Below, one piece after another: positions 1-13,215 of a stretch of DNA of 64,000 nucleotides. Origin of the DNA: Struthidea cinerea (Eukaryota > Chordata > Aves > Passeriformes > Corcoracidae); assembly GCA_013397865.1 (NCBI GenBank), contig VZTI01004959.1, positions 217,573 through 281,572 on the forward strand, given 5' to 3'. Below the pieces are notes generated by a model that was not told the DNA's origin, ran no database searches, and saw only the letters and a list, made by a program, of their open reading frames with translations. Position numbers and translations under genes: made by a program. Position 1 is the stretch's first letter. The number at the start of each line of letters is the position of its first letter.

Positions 1-2506
1 TTTTTTTGTAGAAATAGCCATGTAAAATGTTACACACCACCAGACAATGAGCAGAAATCTCTTGAAAAGGCAGGGTTTCCTGTGTGAGGCACAGAACCAT
101 TGCTCTGTAGTTTTCTTTGTGATAACCAATTTGAATTAAACATAATTCCCCAACATCACCTTGAATTTCCATCTGTGTAACCCCGATGTTCTTAAGCGTT
201 TTGCATTTACCTAATGCTCTGGGCTATTTTCCCTTAGCGTGTATGGCAAACTGTGACTATCTCCAAAGTGGAGATGATATGAATAACAATTGTTTGCTGA
301 TCTTCCCCTGTATCTCCCTGCATAACCTGCAGTCTGCAAAGGCTGAGTAAGTGGCAGATAGCTTTTGTCATCCCTTATCCGGGCTGTACACTTGTAAGGA
401 AGAGCAGGGATAATCGCCTAAATCTAATTAGGGGTTAAAAGAGGCCATGACTGTGATGTGGCAGTGAGACACCTTACTGTAGCAATCCTGTTTGCATTAG
501 AAAAATAAGGTTGTCATATTGATTATTCAAATGAGCTTATATTGGCCATGGCTCAATGGCCGCGTCGCAGCTGAAGCACTGGAAGGTCCCAGCTTTGGAG
601 CATACATTATGTGATGTCTTGTTTGCTAATTTAAGGGGTTTTAAACTAAGGCTGAGGGAGTTTTATCGTGAGAATTAAGGGTTTAAGTGACCACTGGAAA
701 ATGAAGTTGAGCGTGCCTGGGTGATGGTTGCGATTGCTGAAAGCCGTTCAGTGAAGGCCAATAAATTTGCTTCACGTCTTTTATGGAAAAAAATCAGTAT
801 TGGAGTTAACAGATCTTGTTTGTGCATTAATTGATGTTTAGTTCAAAGTCAAACAGAGCTGAAAAGAGTAAAGTAATTGCATTCAGATCAATTCCACATC
901 CAAGAGATAGAGAATTCCCTCGGCTCTGACTTTGGGGGCTGTATTTTAATTCTTAAAAAAATATCTTCCTGGTGCTGGCCTATTACAGTTTCTCAAATAT
1001 TTCTCAGCACTTGGCTTTTTGTTATTCCCCAGTCAGGTCTGTGACATCCTGCAAGTGCAGGAGATGCTCCAGAGGGTGCTGATTTCAGCCTTCCTTGTTC
1101 CTGTCGTCATGATGAGCGATGTAAGTGCCAGACATAGAATGGGCCAAAGCAAAGCATTTAAAACGACCAGTTTATTAATTTTTACAATTATTTTTGGCAC
1201 TTTTGCAGTGCACCAAGTATCATGTGCTAGGCTGTGCTGTATGTGCAAAGACTGGACATTTTACTGCTGTTTTTTCCATTGGTTTGTGCAGCTTCTGTCA
1301 TTACAGATTTCCAAGGAAAAGCCCACCTCGAATCCCAGATGTGAAGCAGAGTTTGTGAATTGTACCCCACAGCTGGAATGATTTCCCCCATTTTACGTGC
1401 AGTTTGAGCATTGTTGGCTCCAGCTGTTGGCTGTGCTGTATTTCTGCTGCTGGGCAAAAAAAATATGTGTAGGGACAGCTGAACTATTGTTTCCTCTTGT
1501 GCGTAGGTACAAAGTTGTCAACTTTATTTTTAAATTTCTTCAGCTGATTCCTCCAGTTTCTTCCATTCTCTGCTGTTAGTACTGGTGTAAAAGTTGCTCA
1601 TCCAAATTCTGACCTGGCTGACTGAAGCCACGATGACCAGAGGAAGGGGATTTTTTTAATATATATGTTTTTATATATTATTTATTGATGTTGTTAGAAC
1701 ATCCTGACCTGTTTGAAAGGCCTGAAAATTATGCCCAAATGTTGATGTAACTTTGCAATATCTTGCTTGAACAGAAAGTTAAGCAGTTGCTTATCCTGTC
1801 CTGCCTTTGTGTGGAAGGGCCCCTCTGTCCTGAGCTTTGTGCTGAGCCCATGGATGTGTTTGGTTGCTTGGAACAGCTCCAGTCCCACTTCCTGGGGACA
1901 CCCCTTTGTGGCACTTCTTTGCAAACCATGATAATTTTGAATATTGAAATTGCAACTTCCAGCCCAAACTGAAAATGGGGGAAAAGCCAATATTAGGAGA
2001 CTTTTTTTTTTTCCCCGCAATATCAGGGTGCTGTTTGCGGAGATCGGTCCCTTATTTTGCACGTTCATTCTGGATTATGAATTTATTTATTGAATTTATG
2101 CATTAAATTTTTTATTTTCTCCTAATCCCTTTCAGACACAGGTCCAGTGGTCCCCAGCAGCAGTTAGCAAACAATTCAGGTTGGTTGTTTTGATTGACAT
2201 CAGTAAGGCTGTCTGGATGCATCTCTTGAAAAGAGGGAAATAGGACAAATATGAAGAGTGTTGTGATAAAATAGGGGGAAACCCTCAATCCTGGGAACAG
2301 GATTTCCTGTTGGTGAAGGGTTTTTTGGCTGTAGTGGCTGTTCCTCCTTTGAGAAATTACAAAACCTCGATTCCCACATGAACTCAGCTGACTCTGGGCT
2401 GGTTGAGGCCACCACCCTGAAGTGTCAGCCTTGATTTGAGGTAAAAACAGGCATTTTAATGTAAACCTGCACTACCTTGGGCTTGAGTTAAAGCATCGGT
2501 TCAGGA

Positions 2507-2554
2507 ATGGTTGGACTCGGTGATTTTTGGGGGCCTTTTCCGACCTGGGTCTGT
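2507..2554 (+). mobile_element. CR1: CR1 LINE 3' tail fragment
   Basis: Shows the degenerate CR1 3' end ggttggactcggtgat ... ggccttttccgacct, in sense orientation. It lies directly before a second CR1 copy, so one element may have landed beside the other. Confidence 0.5.
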
Positions 2555-2560
2555 GAGAGC

Positions 2561-2765
2561 CAGGGGAGGCTCAGGTTGGACAATGGGAAGTATTTCTTCC
2601 CTGAAGGATTGGTTGAGCACTGCCAGGGGCTGCCCAGGGCAGGGCTGCGGTCACCATCCCCGGCGTGGCCAAAAAATTGGATGTTGTATTTCATAATAGG
2701 ATTTAATTGCAGGATTTGGTCAAAGGCTGCACTTGGAGGTCTTTTCCAGCCTCAGTGATTCCAGG
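2561..2765 (+). mobile_element. CR1: CR1 LINE 3' fragment (~205 bp)
   Basis: Carries CR1 3'-region marks in sense order: aggctcaggttggacaatgg, ttcttccctgaagg, gggctgcccagggcag, and the tail cttttccagcctcagtgatt. It is 5'-truncated, as is usual for this LINE, and belongs to a different subfamily from the GC-rich copies elsewhere in the window. Confidence 0.85.
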
Positions 2766-3360
2766 AAGTCCCTCATGAGCAGCAGGTTGGTGAGTGCTGG
2801 GGGGGGACGTGTGACACGTGAAGTTGCAGTTTACTGGTTGGGTTTGTAACTTGAGGTGTTTGTGGGATATTCCCTGGGTTCTCTGCACATTCGGAATTCT
2901 TCCCACCAGAAGTGGTTGCTCAGTGTCAGCTGGATCATCCTCATTCCCAGGTCTTCTGTATGGTCTGGGAATCCTCTGGGAATGGCTGCCCTGGAAGGAT
3001 CTGGCCACTTATTTGGTCTTTTTTTAAATAAAATGTTTCACTTCACCTCCAAGATTTGCAGATAAAACAGGAAGTGCTGGTTTTAACCATCAACCCCCAA
3101 ATTCCTTAAGATCCAACTTTCCTTGGAGCCTGCCATGTTTATGGTGCTCAATTCCTTCAGGAATCTCTTCACTCTATATTAAAAAAAAAAAAAAAACCTT
3201 TGAGGGAAATCTTGGCTGTAGAATGAGACATGTCTTATAGTCCTGTCTTTTTTTGGTCTCATTTTGGTCCAGTTGGTGGTGAACCAATAACGTGCAGTAC
3301 TAATTACTTTTAGTTCATTGGAGAAATGCCCAAACACAAAATGCTTTTGGGGGGGTTCTG

Positions 3361-3447
3361 GGGGAAGGTGTCCCTGCCCGTGGTGGGGGAGTTGGAATGA
3401 GATGGTTTTTAAGGTCCCTTCCAACCCAAACCGTTCTGGGGTTCCTG
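3361..3447 (+). mobile_element. CR1: CR1 LINE 3' tail
   Basis: Sense CR1 end: ggaaggtgtccctgcccgtg, then aaggtcccttccaaccc and aaaccgttctgggg. Severely 5'-truncated. Confidence 0.9.
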
Positions 3448-5840
3448 GTCTAGAGGTTGACTGGCTGCTCCTTGGGGGTTTGTTCCATCCTGCAAAGCCA
3501 GTCCCGCTCTCCGTTTCCACCGGACACTTTCTCTGGGAAGTGCTGGGAGGTGAGAAATGCCAAAGAAAACAGATGGTGTTAGTTTTTCGTGGCAGTAAAA
3601 GGTTAAAAGCAAATCACTGAAAGCAGGAGAGTGAAATGGATAAGACCAGTGCGGTGAGGTAAGAACTTCAGAGTTAATAATTAAAGGAATGTGAAGCCCT
3701 GAGGAGGTTTTGCTGCAACTCAAGGAGCATGAGGAGCTCAGACAGCTTTGCTTGGTAGTTTTGGGGTTCTTCTAGGCTGTCAAATTTTCTACCAAAACCA
3801 CAAATTGTGACTTAGTGCAGCTTCTGGGTCTTTCCTTGTTCTCACCACGCTGTGTTGGACATCAAATTCTAGTCCATGTTGGTGTTTTCAGCCCTGGCAG
3901 GGCCATGTCCCAAAGGTGCCCAGCCTTGGTTTGGACTGAATCCTGTGAAAACCAAAGTGGGAACTGCTGTACATGGGATCCCTTTAGTGACCCCTGTCCA
4001 TCTCCTCTCCTTCGTGAGCTCCGATCAGCTGGTTTGATTTTTTTCCCCTCATGTTTTCATTAATTTCAAAGCACGTCCAGGTTGTTTTTATCACTGTCTG
4101 TTAGGCTTGGGTTTGGTCAGATGTTTTTGAGACTTGTAATCAGTTTCTATTTTTAATTTTGATGAAATATTATTTCTTCCTCTTTATTTATGGCCAAGGA
4201 TCTAATTTCCCCTCAAGCTTGAACAACTTTAGCTCTACCTTTTAAAATTTTATAAATTTGTCTTGCAACGCAGCCCAGCGTGGAAGTTGTTAGGAGAAGA
4301 TACAACTTCCTTCCTTGCTGAAAGTTTGACTGGGTCTCTTGGAATTGGCCGTCTTGGAGAAACCAAGAGACTTCCAAAGGTTTTCCTTAGGGCTACATTG
4401 AGTCGAGATGCAAAAAAAAAAGTTTAATTGTGAAGTAAAGCCTGCAACTCAAATCTCTTCATACTGGAAAAGCTGAGGTAGCTGAGCAGATTAAAACTAA
4501 ATATTCTCAGGTCGAGTAGGTCGGCTCTTCTCAGGAATAGGGAAATTTTTATGTTGTGTGGTTGAAAACCTGGGCCTGTCTGACATATCTGAGACGTTCT
4601 GGGAACATTCTGAGCGTGCCCCTGAGTCCCTCAGGGAGAGCAACCCAGGCTGGATGGGAGAAGGGAGAGGAACTAAACCGAAGTCACCAACTCAGCCTGC
4701 AGGGATAAAGAGGAGTCCTGTAAAAGCATTTCCAGACTGGATTTTTATCCCTCCTGATGGTGCTGCCTGAAAGATCATGAGGTTTCAGTGTGCTGAAATT
4801 GGATCAAATGCAGTCCTAGGCGCTGGAATTTCAGCGAAGTGGGAATTTGTGGGGCTCAGCTGAACTTGACCGTGGTTCCCAAAGTGCTGCACTTGGCTTT
4901 AGGGATATTGGAAACCTCTTTTTCAGATTTTGGCCTTAAAATTTGTGCATCCAAGGATTGCTGGGTGATCCTGGTCTTTCTCCTGAGCTGTGGAAATGAA
5001 TCGGTTGTTGGGTCATTGTTATTTTTTAATCAGTTGTTTATTTGTCAGCAGTGCCAGTGTCATCCTGCTGCTGGCTAGAGAGGAAGGGAACACATCCCAA
5101 ATTTCTTCTGGGTTTTTTGGGACTTTATTATTCTTCCTTAAAAGTCCTGACCTGCTGCTTGAAATCTGTCTGTCACTTCCTTTTAATTTCTACTCTAAGT
5201 GCAACATCTTGTGCTCTTTCAATGTCCTTCAAAATGGTGTGAACTTTTAATTAATTTTTATTTAATATTCCTTCTTTTTGGGAAGGAGGGGCAGTAGGGC
5301 AACAAAACCAGCTGTATTCCAGCGCTGCACAGAGGCATGTAGGGTTTGGGTTTGTTAGGGTGGGTTTTTAATTGTAAGAACATCTCTGTGTCTAGAACCT
5401 TTTGAAGAACTTCTGAAGTGCAAAGAACAAAAACAAAGCCATAACTTGTGGTGTTTAGATTTTCCATAAAAGAAACCCTGAATAGAAAGGAGCATTTGCG
5501 TGAGGAGCATGGGGAAGAAGATGTCTGACTTGTAGTGATGGGTTAGAAAAACAGTCAAAAATCTTCAGAGTTCTGCAAATGGAATACGGAGTGATGGGTG
5601 AGGTGGGCCCCTGGGTTTGAGGAAGGTGGTTTTTGCTGATTAAAAAGCTAAATAAAAAGTATTGCCAGCTCTCCACTGGTTATAGGTTGGATAAGCTGAG
5701 CTCAGTTCAGATTTTAAATATAGATTTTAGCTTTGTTCTCTGAACTGAGATCTGTGGGGATTAAAGAAAGAAAAAAAAAAATTGAAAAAAAATTAGTGAT
5801 TTGTTTCCAAAGTCAGTATAGAAGCTTTAAATTGCCACTG

Positions 5841-5891
5841 TAGAATCATTGAGGCTGGAAAAGATCTCCAAGATCATCAGTCCCAACCTTT
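5841..5891 (-). mobile_element. CR1: CR1 LINE 3' tail
   Basis: Reverse-orientation tail: agaatcattgaggctggaaa then gatctccaagatcatca. Only about 50 bp remain. Confidence 0.8.
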
Positions 5892-6599
5892 AAATATGAA
5901 CATGCAATAATGGGATGAGATCTGTGCAACGGAACCAAGGCTGTGTCTTGTGATGAGAATTTGGAGCACTGAGCAAAAGCATGAAGTGTTTTATTCACAG
6001 GTCTTAGTGGAAAGTTGGGTGCCAGCAAATAACTTTAAAATACTTAAATAAACTTCTACGTTCTCCTCTTGGGAAGAATTCATGGCATAGAGTCTTAAAA
6101 AGAATTACAAATAATTAATTTGGATAAATTGGAGGTTGCCTTGTTTCCTAGGCAGAGAGCCTTTAATTGGTAACTTTATTTTTATTGAATATTTAATGAG
6201 CAACTGGCAAATGTTTCCCTAAGCACAACTTTCATGAGCATTTACTGTTTTTTGAGCAGTTTATAATGAATTTTGACAAAGATGGAGCTGTTCAAACACG
6301 ATGTCGCTTCAGCGTGGTGTGAAGTATTTACCAAAGATTATTGCAGAACTTGTTTAATGTGCATAGATAGTTTAAAAAAACCCCAACCCCAAACTAAACA
6401 GGCTTGAGGTTTCCTTGTGGGATTTTTTTTTTTTTATCACCAGACTGAGGGCCTGAAGGAATAGAGGAAGTGAATGGACACCAATGTATCCAAATATCTC
6501 ATTTTGCCTAAAAGCAAGTGCCGGCAGATAAATGCCCATAAAGGGATTTCTTTCTTAAGCCCCATGGATTTTTTTTTTCTGCAACTTTTTGTGTGAGTT

Positions 6600-7300
6600 C
6601 GAAATGAAAACCATTCATCCAGTGCCCCAAAGAAGGGCCTTATTGAATGGAATAACAGTGTAATGTACCATTGAAGGCAGGATTGAAAGTGATTATCTTG
6701 TTAACTCTTGACAGTTACCGCCAGCTTGAAATAGAACTGGCAGGCTTGATTTGCAAATGAATTAGAGCTTTTTCATTTGGTGCCAGGATCATCTTTTTAT
6801 ATTCTGATATGACAGATGCTATGTTCCATGCTTTTGTTTCTCCTCACTCTTCTACTTGCAAATAAAAAACAAAAGATTATGATAGTAATTTTATTTGCAT
6901 CTTTTCTCTAGGAGTTTATTCTTTGTCTCGAAGTTTTTAATCTTATATTTTTTTCAACAATTTGTTTAAGAATAGTATTGTTCCCGCAGAATAAAATTTC
7001 ATTAGGTTAAGTACAGTAGTAATTGGGTGAATGAGGGGGATTTAGAAGCTTTCAGAAAATGGAAAATTGATTGTACTCAAATTGTTGTAGTGCTTAGAAC
7101 ATTTAAATTTCCTCCCTGACTTACACTTGCATTTAATTTTCCTCAACGCCACGAGCAGAGGAAAAGCTCACGTTTCAAATATTTCTGCTCACACTCTGCT
7201 AATGGCGGGACGTGTAATTAGTGGCAGCCTTAATGCTGATCAGCGGTGTTTATATTCTGCAGCCATCCCACCACAGATGGGGAGGTGTTGGGTATGGTAA
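6600..7300. promoter_or_regulatory. possible conserved non-coding block
   Basis: Non-repetitive sequence with homeodomain-type TAAT words (gtgtaattagtgg, tttgcaaatgaattagagc), octamer-like tttgcaaat and retained CpG (atggcgggacg). No coding frame or repeat explains it. Regulatory role is inferred from composition only. Confidence 0.22.
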
Positions 7301-7901
7301 TTATTGTGCTCTCCTTCTATGTTCCTCATTAACCTGTAACACTCTCTACCAGTCCGGAGAGTTTTTCCCGTAGCTGTGCTTCCCAACACTGGAACTGGCG
7401 GGGCTTTGTTTAACATTCAGCCCAGCGTTGTGGGCATTCACACTGCCGGGCTTTCTGCTGCCTTTGTAATCTGGTTTGTACTTTGAGGCCAATTAGCAGC
7501 ACTTCCGACTGCCACTGATGTCCATTATGGAAATGTTTTCCTACACTTTCACCTACAGGATGTGTTTTAATTGAGTATCTACTAAATAATATTACAGAGA
7601 AGGTAAACCAGGCCAAAGTTGTCTAATTTAGTTAAGGCTGGTTAACGGAGACGGTGGCATTCCGGAGCCCCACGTTTAATTGCCTGTGTTTGCTGGGAAT
7701 GCGGATGGGGAGGAACAAGGCTCCACTCCTGAAGGGAACAGGAGGAGAAATCCCACCTGGCCAGGGAAAAACCCAACCCAACCCCAATCCACGTAGGAAA
7801 ACTCCAGGGACTGGCACGTTATGGTGTCCTTGGAATCACCAGGTTGAGCTGAGGAGTGGCTTTAAGGCAACCAGGACAGAGAAATCAGCTGTGGTCATTT
7901 A

Positions 7902-8056
7902 TGGGGTTTTCATACCTGACCTGAAGCCTCTGTAAAACAAAACTGGGAGGTTTTGGGTAGTTATTTTGTCTGTTGGGATTTTTGGGTTTTCATACCTGAC
8001 CTGAAGCCTCCATGAAAACAAAACCAGGAGATTTTGGGTGGTTATTTTGTCTCTTG
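7902..8056. repeat. 80-bp tandem duplication (two copies)
   Basis: Two adjacent copies with an 80-bp offset share catacctgacctgaagcctc, then aaacaaaac, ttttgggt and gttattttgtct. They differ at several positions, so the duplication is not very recent. No relation to CR1. Confidence 0.9.
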
Positions 8057-8860
8057 TTTACCTGGGAAATACAGACAAAGAAATGCAATATTTTTGTAGG
8101 GTCTGTTTGAAAATATTGCCTTTATCAACACTGTGGTTTGGGTTTTTTTCCCCCTCTGTTCAGTTTCAGTATTTATTTCAATTGCATAAAATCTTGGATT
8201 TTACTCTCTGAGCCAGGGTTATTATATATTTCCCCCTCTTGAATATTTGATAAGGTCTCTTGGGTACCGATTTTCCTCCTCCCTAGGATAACATATTATG
8301 GAAATTGTTTCACCTTGTGTCCTGTTTAAAGTCCCTGGTTTTAGCATGATTCAATTTGGTTTGCATTATATTCCACTGAGTTCTTTGGCACTTCCAAGTT
8401 ACTCCAGTGTGTTTGTGTGGGGGGTGGCTTTGGCTTTTCCTCCTGCTTTTGCTCAGTGACCTTCACAGGATCTTCTTGGCTCTTTGTTGCATTTTGAATT
8501 TATTACTGATTGGCCGAACTTCCTACTGGTTTTTCCTGAGATAAATTATTTGGATGATTGGAGTGAGGGATCCACTGGGCTCAGGACCACCAGCTTTGGA
8601 GTCTTTGCTCTCCAGGATCAGCTCCAGATCATTTGAAGTTGATACTTGGTAGAACAAAACAACATTCTACACTTTTAAAAAAAAATATTGTGGGTGCTTT
8701 TCCTATCAGGGTGTAGGATTCCCAAACCATTCACTCTTCTTGATGAGTTTGGTGTGCAGAAAAGATTGGGAAGAGCAGCAAAAAAAAGACACGTTCAGCA
8801 GTGTCTCATCTTGGGATATTCTGAGGTAGAAATACACAGGGTGTCATCGCATGGAAACCT

Positions 8861-8916
8861 TAGGTTGGACTAGATGATCCTAAAGGTCTTTTCCAACCCA
8901 GTTCATTCTGTGATTT
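8861..8916 (+). mobile_element. CR1: CR1 LINE 3' tail
   Basis: Sense tail aggttggactagatgatcct, aaaggtcttttccaaccca, ttcattctgtgat. The last part matches the 8-bp (ATTCTRTG) unit that ends CR1 elements in place of poly-A. Confidence 0.88.
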
Positions 8917-9110
8917 TTTTCAACTCCCTTGATTAATAGTTAGTTTGATATGGGGAGTATTTTTAGGAACATGAATATATTCCAGGTTAAAATCGCGATT
9001 TCAGCAAGTGCTAGGGAATATTTTTAATTTAATTTACTAGGAAAGGAAGTTCTCGCCACCTCAGTTAGTTACTGTGGGTTTAAATAATCCCAGACCTGGC
9101 AAAACTTGGA

Positions 9111-9175
9111 GAATCCCAGAATGGTTTGGGCTGGGAGGGACCTTGAAGCTCATCCAGTTCCACCCCTGCATGGGA
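9111..9175 (-). mobile_element. CR1: CR1 LINE 3' tail
   Basis: Reverse-orientation tail: agaatggtttgggctgggag, ggaccttgaagctcatccag, ttccacccctgcatggg. Confidence 0.88.
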
Positions 9176-9759
9176 ACTTCCTTAATTGAATTCCCAGCTT
9201 CTTCCTACAGGTCCCTCAAGACCAGGATTCAAATGTAGCTGGAATTTTTTCCCCTGGCATTGCTGAAACATTTGGATGAGCCTGAGTTTCATTTACTGGG
9301 TTTAATGGATGATTTTAAAGACATGCATGTCAGGTGGTGTTTCACTGCAAATCCTGACTTTAGTGGGGGAGCAATTCCAGAGCTTCTCTGATAGGAAAAA
9401 GGAAACCTTGGGAATAAAATCAAACTTGCCTAATGAACCAAGGAAATGAAGGTGCTGTGCTGGAGATGGTCTGAAAGACAAATATTTGCCTTGTTGGGGA
9501 CTCTGGGGTGTAAAACGGAGTAAAACAGAATTACCCGGTAATGATACCAAATTAATACGACTTTATGGTTTCTTTTATGTGGGCATTGGAATGCTGGATG
9601 TGCATGGAGCTGCTCCTGGTGTTTATTTGTGGTGTTCCATGGTTTAAAATTCTGCAGGCGCTCAAGGCTACGTGGGAGACTGAGCTGTGGCCATAGGTCT
9701 GATTTTGCCTAGAACAACAAATGAAATATAGTATTAATGGGAGTCTTACTTGTGTGATT

Positions 9760-9990
9760 AATGATACAAATAATAAAATTTAAATATGGGATCATTATAT
9801 ATCATTATGCAAGCGTAACTAATTTTATAATACAATTTATGGTATGTATTTAAAATATATAATTATTATGTAGAATTATATAAATACAGCTGTAATTGCA
9901 TAATATAATTTGTTGTATATCTGATGTAATATAACATAGGATACAGAATATAATTGCGTAAGATCTATAATATAATCTATTGGTTAACTG
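9760..9990. repeat. AT-rich low-complexity block
   Basis: Nearly all A/T with irregular taatataat and attatataa words. There is no regular period, and nothing else is visible in it. Confidence 0.7.
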
Positions 9991-10707
9991 AAAGATAAAG
10001 CCCTGCCATAGCGTGGCTGATTGATGCCCAGCAGCCCCGGGCTGGGAAGAGGTTTTCATTGGAAGTGACAGGTGCCCCAAGGTTTATTTAGGACAAGCTC
10101 AGCCCTGTCCTGGTTAGTTTGATGATGTTTTCCTTATGGATGTTGGAGCAGCGTGTTTCCTGCGTTAGGGCCTTGTGTTACACCAATATTCCTGTCTGGG
10201 CTGCCTCAACTACAAATTGGCTGAACAGCCCGTGACACTTTTTCAATATTATTACATTAAACCAAGTGGATTTTGATTGATAACCTAATATTCAACTAAT
10301 GCAAAACATCAATCATGGCGAGTATATTAATTATTTAATATTGCAGCCTAATTCAGGAATCGATGTGCTGCAGGAGGGGAAGGGAAACTCGCTGTTCCCA
10401 GAAGGTTTGAGACAGGGGATGATTAAAAAAGAGCCCCACCAAACCCTGCCCTGCTCCTGTGTGTTGGTTCGATACGAATCTTTATTCATTTGCCAATAAT
10501 CTCTTCACATTTTCCACTTCAGGACCTTTTTTATCAGTTTTGAGGCCTGTAATTGAATTAAGGCTGCTTTCAGCACAGGCCGAGGGGACGTGCCCAGATA
10601 TTGATGGCAGTGATGGGCCTGACCTGGGAGCTCCTCCCAGCCCTGCCCTGCATCCCTCTCCCAGAGCAATTCAGGCCTTAAAGGCTGGGTAGCACCTCCA
10701 AAATGGG

Positions 10708-11080
10708 TCATGGAATCATGGAATGGTTTGGGGTGGAAGGGAGATTAAATCCCATCCCATCCCACCCCCATCCATGGGCAGGGACACCTCCCACTGTCCC
10801 AGGCTGCTCCAAGCCCCAATGTCCAGCCTGGCCTTGGGCACTGCCAGGGATCCAGGGGCAGCTACAGTTGCTCTGGGAATTCCATCCCAGCCCCTCCCCA
10901 CCCTCCCAGGGAACAATTCCTTCCCAATATCCCATCCAGCCCTGCCCTCTGGCAGTGGGAAGCCATTCCCTGTGTCCTGTCCCTCCATCCCTTGTCCCCA
11001 GTCACTCTCCAGCTCTCCTGGAGCTCCTTTAGACCCTGGAAGGAGCTCTCAGGTGTTTCCCTGGATCCTCTTCCAGGCTC
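10708..11080 (-). mobile_element. CR1: CR1 LINE 3' fragment (~370 bp)
   Basis: Reverse-orientation CR1 covering the whole typical 3' region: tcatggaatcatggaatgg at the 3' end, then gcactgccagggatccaggg, aattccttcccaatatccca and tccctccatcccttgtcccc. The GC-rich variant sequence is the same as in the copies at 31948, 56311 and 62621, pointing to one recently active subfamily. Overlapping open frames of 90-127 codons are by-products of this copy. Confidence 0.95.
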
Positions 11081-12095
11081 AAAATGTGGGAGACAGTTTG
11101 GGATAAATCCTGTATGGCTGAGAAGAATAAATTCTTTCAAAATTCAAATAGTGAAAATATGTTTTTTTTTCTTCTCACTTCATTAATGACATTGAAACAG
11201 AAGAAAACTGCGTAGCAGATTTTTGGAAAAGCTTTAGGAAATTACAAATAATGAGTAATTTTAGTACTAGTAATTAGTAATACTGTAGTAGTAACTGATT
11301 CCCTGCAATCCTCACGGGCTGGTTTCTCCTTGTTTGCCGTGGCAATGGCCCACCTTCCAAGAGGAAGGGATTAGGTTGGAGTTGGGTAGAACCTGGAGCT
11401 GATGGAAGCAGGAACCATCTCCTCATTCAGTGGGTTGGGATTTGAGGAATTTTTAATTTGTTTTCCATTGGATTTCATAATATTTTTCCATAGTAGGATG
11501 TGTTAAGGATTAATTTTCCCTCTGAATTCTTGCCTTTTGGTGTTTTTCCTTGGATAGTTTGATCCATTTTTTTTGGAGCTGCCTTCATGTAAAATTTTTC
11601 CCATTTTCTGTCTGTACATTTGTATTTTTTGCAGCTTTCAGGAATCGGATGCCAAGCTCCAGCATGGCTGCCACGAGCCATGGAATGAATCACAATTCCT
11701 TCTCTCCATCACCTTGTAAAGGGGCACGGGATTTCAGTGTGGAAGTGGTGGCAAAGCAGAACCAGGAGCACCAAGTGTGGATTTGTTAAACAGCCCCGTG
11801 CCCTGGCCTGGCTGATTCTTTCCAGTGTAAATAGTGGGACAATTAGATTGAAAATGTTGATTTTTAAATGTGTGTCTGGTGGCATTGCTGGGGCAGGTGG
11901 TATTTGGGGGTTTAATTCTGTCATTCTGCATTAGGATAATCAATATTTTTTAGGCTTTACAGGTAAATATTTGTATTAAAATTAAATATTTTACATACTG
12001 GAGAAATTACCCAGCTTTGTCATTTCAGAGTTAAACAGAAATTGTTGCAGACAAGGGTTTAGCAACTATTTAGAACTTCTGTTCTTCCCTTACAG

Positions 12096-12132
12096 GGACT
12101 CTGCAAACATCAAAGCTGGATTAGAACATCTG
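12096..12132 (+). CDS. RSRC1: RSRC1 internal coding exon (first in window)
   Basis: RSRC1/SRrp53 is an SR-related nuclear protein that takes part in constitutive and alternative pre-mRNA splicing, including 3' splice-site use. This 37-nt exon follows a pyrimidine tract and AG (ttcttcccttacag) and ends at a strong GTAAGT donor. The first base completes a codon split by the upstream intron, probably Gly; the remaining 12 codons read DSANIKAGLEHL. Human RSRC1, as I remember it, has ESGNIKAGLEHL at this point, just after the Lys/Glu-rich stretch that follows the RS domain. The exon ends in phase 0 and the next exon begins in phase 0 with TPAEQAKARLQ, continuing the known protein. It is far too short to stand out as an open frame; the call rests on the protein match and the splice borders. 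Upstream coding exons are outside the window. Confidence 0.92.
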
Positions 12133-13084
12133 GTAAGTTTTAATTTTCTCTTGAACATTTGCATCATCTTTGATATCTGCATTCCAAATGAACACTTTTA
12201 AATGAGCTTTGAATACCTTGAATTGAGAAAGTCAACCATTTCCCAGAGGGTCAGGGTACTGTTATTGTGTGAAGGCACTCACATTTTCATTTATCTCCCC
12301 ATTTCAAGGGAATTTTAATTTTTTTAAATTACTTTTTTTTGATGTAGAGATGAAATAAACCGGACTACAATCCTTGGATTGATGATTGCCTTAATTATAA
12401 ACAAAAATTGTTTGGTGTTGGATTTTTGGCATATCCTGATCTGAAAACAACAAACTTGTGATTAAAAAAAAAAAAAAAATTAAAAAAAAAAGAAGAGACA
12501 GGGACACAATCAAATATTGCATGCATAAATATGGTGTGTTTGAGTCATTTGGAGGCTGTGAAAGAAGTGCACAGCTTTGTGTTTTCTCTTGTCTTTGCTT
12601 TATGAATAATGGATCGACTTAAATTCCATTCAGGGCTGCAGCAGAAAATAATAATAATTGAGGTGCAAAATATTTCTGGTTTAACTAAACATATGAAACC
12701 CACAAGTGATGGCAAGCCAGGCTTAGCATCAAAAGCTCGTCAGTTGATCAAAACTGGGAAAAATAAAATCTTGTGGCAAGTCAGAGCTGGTTGAGCCTCA
12801 CATGTTGGTACCAGCCATCAGTGGAACATTAAATAGTTCATCTAAAGTGATCATTAAATCCCATTATATTAAAATATTCTCTATTAATGGCACATCCATC
12901 CTGAGAAGGGTTTAATTTTTTCATGGAATATCTGAATAATCCCCACTGTTCCATAGTGCTGTTAAAAACACTGTGTGTCGCACTGGAAACAATTGCTTTC
13001 CTCCTGTTGGGAATCATTTTGGGAAGCACTTGGGAAGGGTGGTTGGTGGGAGCTTGGGTACCAGTGTCTCCTGGGAATGCTAGA

Positions 13085-13215
13085 GGGATGGAAAGGGTGG
13101 ACATCCTGGTGGGATGGACATCTTGGTGGGATGGAAAGGATGGACATCCTGGTGGGATGGATATCCTGGTGGGATGGAAAGGGTGGACATCCTGGTGGGA
13201 TGGACATCCTGGCAC
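13085..13215. repeat. minisatellite with 43-bp higher-order unit
   Basis: About three copies of a 43-bp unit built from two 17-bp subunits (ggacatcctggtgggat) plus a 9-bp spacer (ggaaagggt). Variants are single-base. It gives Pro/Ser/His or Trp/Asp-rich open frames on both strands that are not genes. Confidence 0.93.

Larger units (their letters stand above)
1..12095 (+). other. RSRC1 intron, 3' part (upstream end outside window)
   Basis: No coding exon is recognisable here; in particular I could not find the Lys/Asp/Glu-rich RSRC1 exons that precede the first exon in the window. It contains short CR1 tails (2.5, 3.4, 5.8, 8.9 and 9.1 kb), one longer CR1 (10.7 kb), an 80-bp tandem duplication (7.9-8.06 kb), an AT-rich block (9.76-9.99 kb), short A/T runs, and repeat-free TAAT-rich DNA at about 0.3-0.75 and 6.6-7.3 kb. 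The open frames of 60-130 codons show no domain, signal peptide or splice context and I regard them as chance. Confidence 0.8.

Noticed and set aside
4334..4371. Hairpin with perfect 9-bp arms gtctcttgg / ccaagagac
   Set aside because: Too short and isolated; such hairpins are expected by chance in 64 kb.
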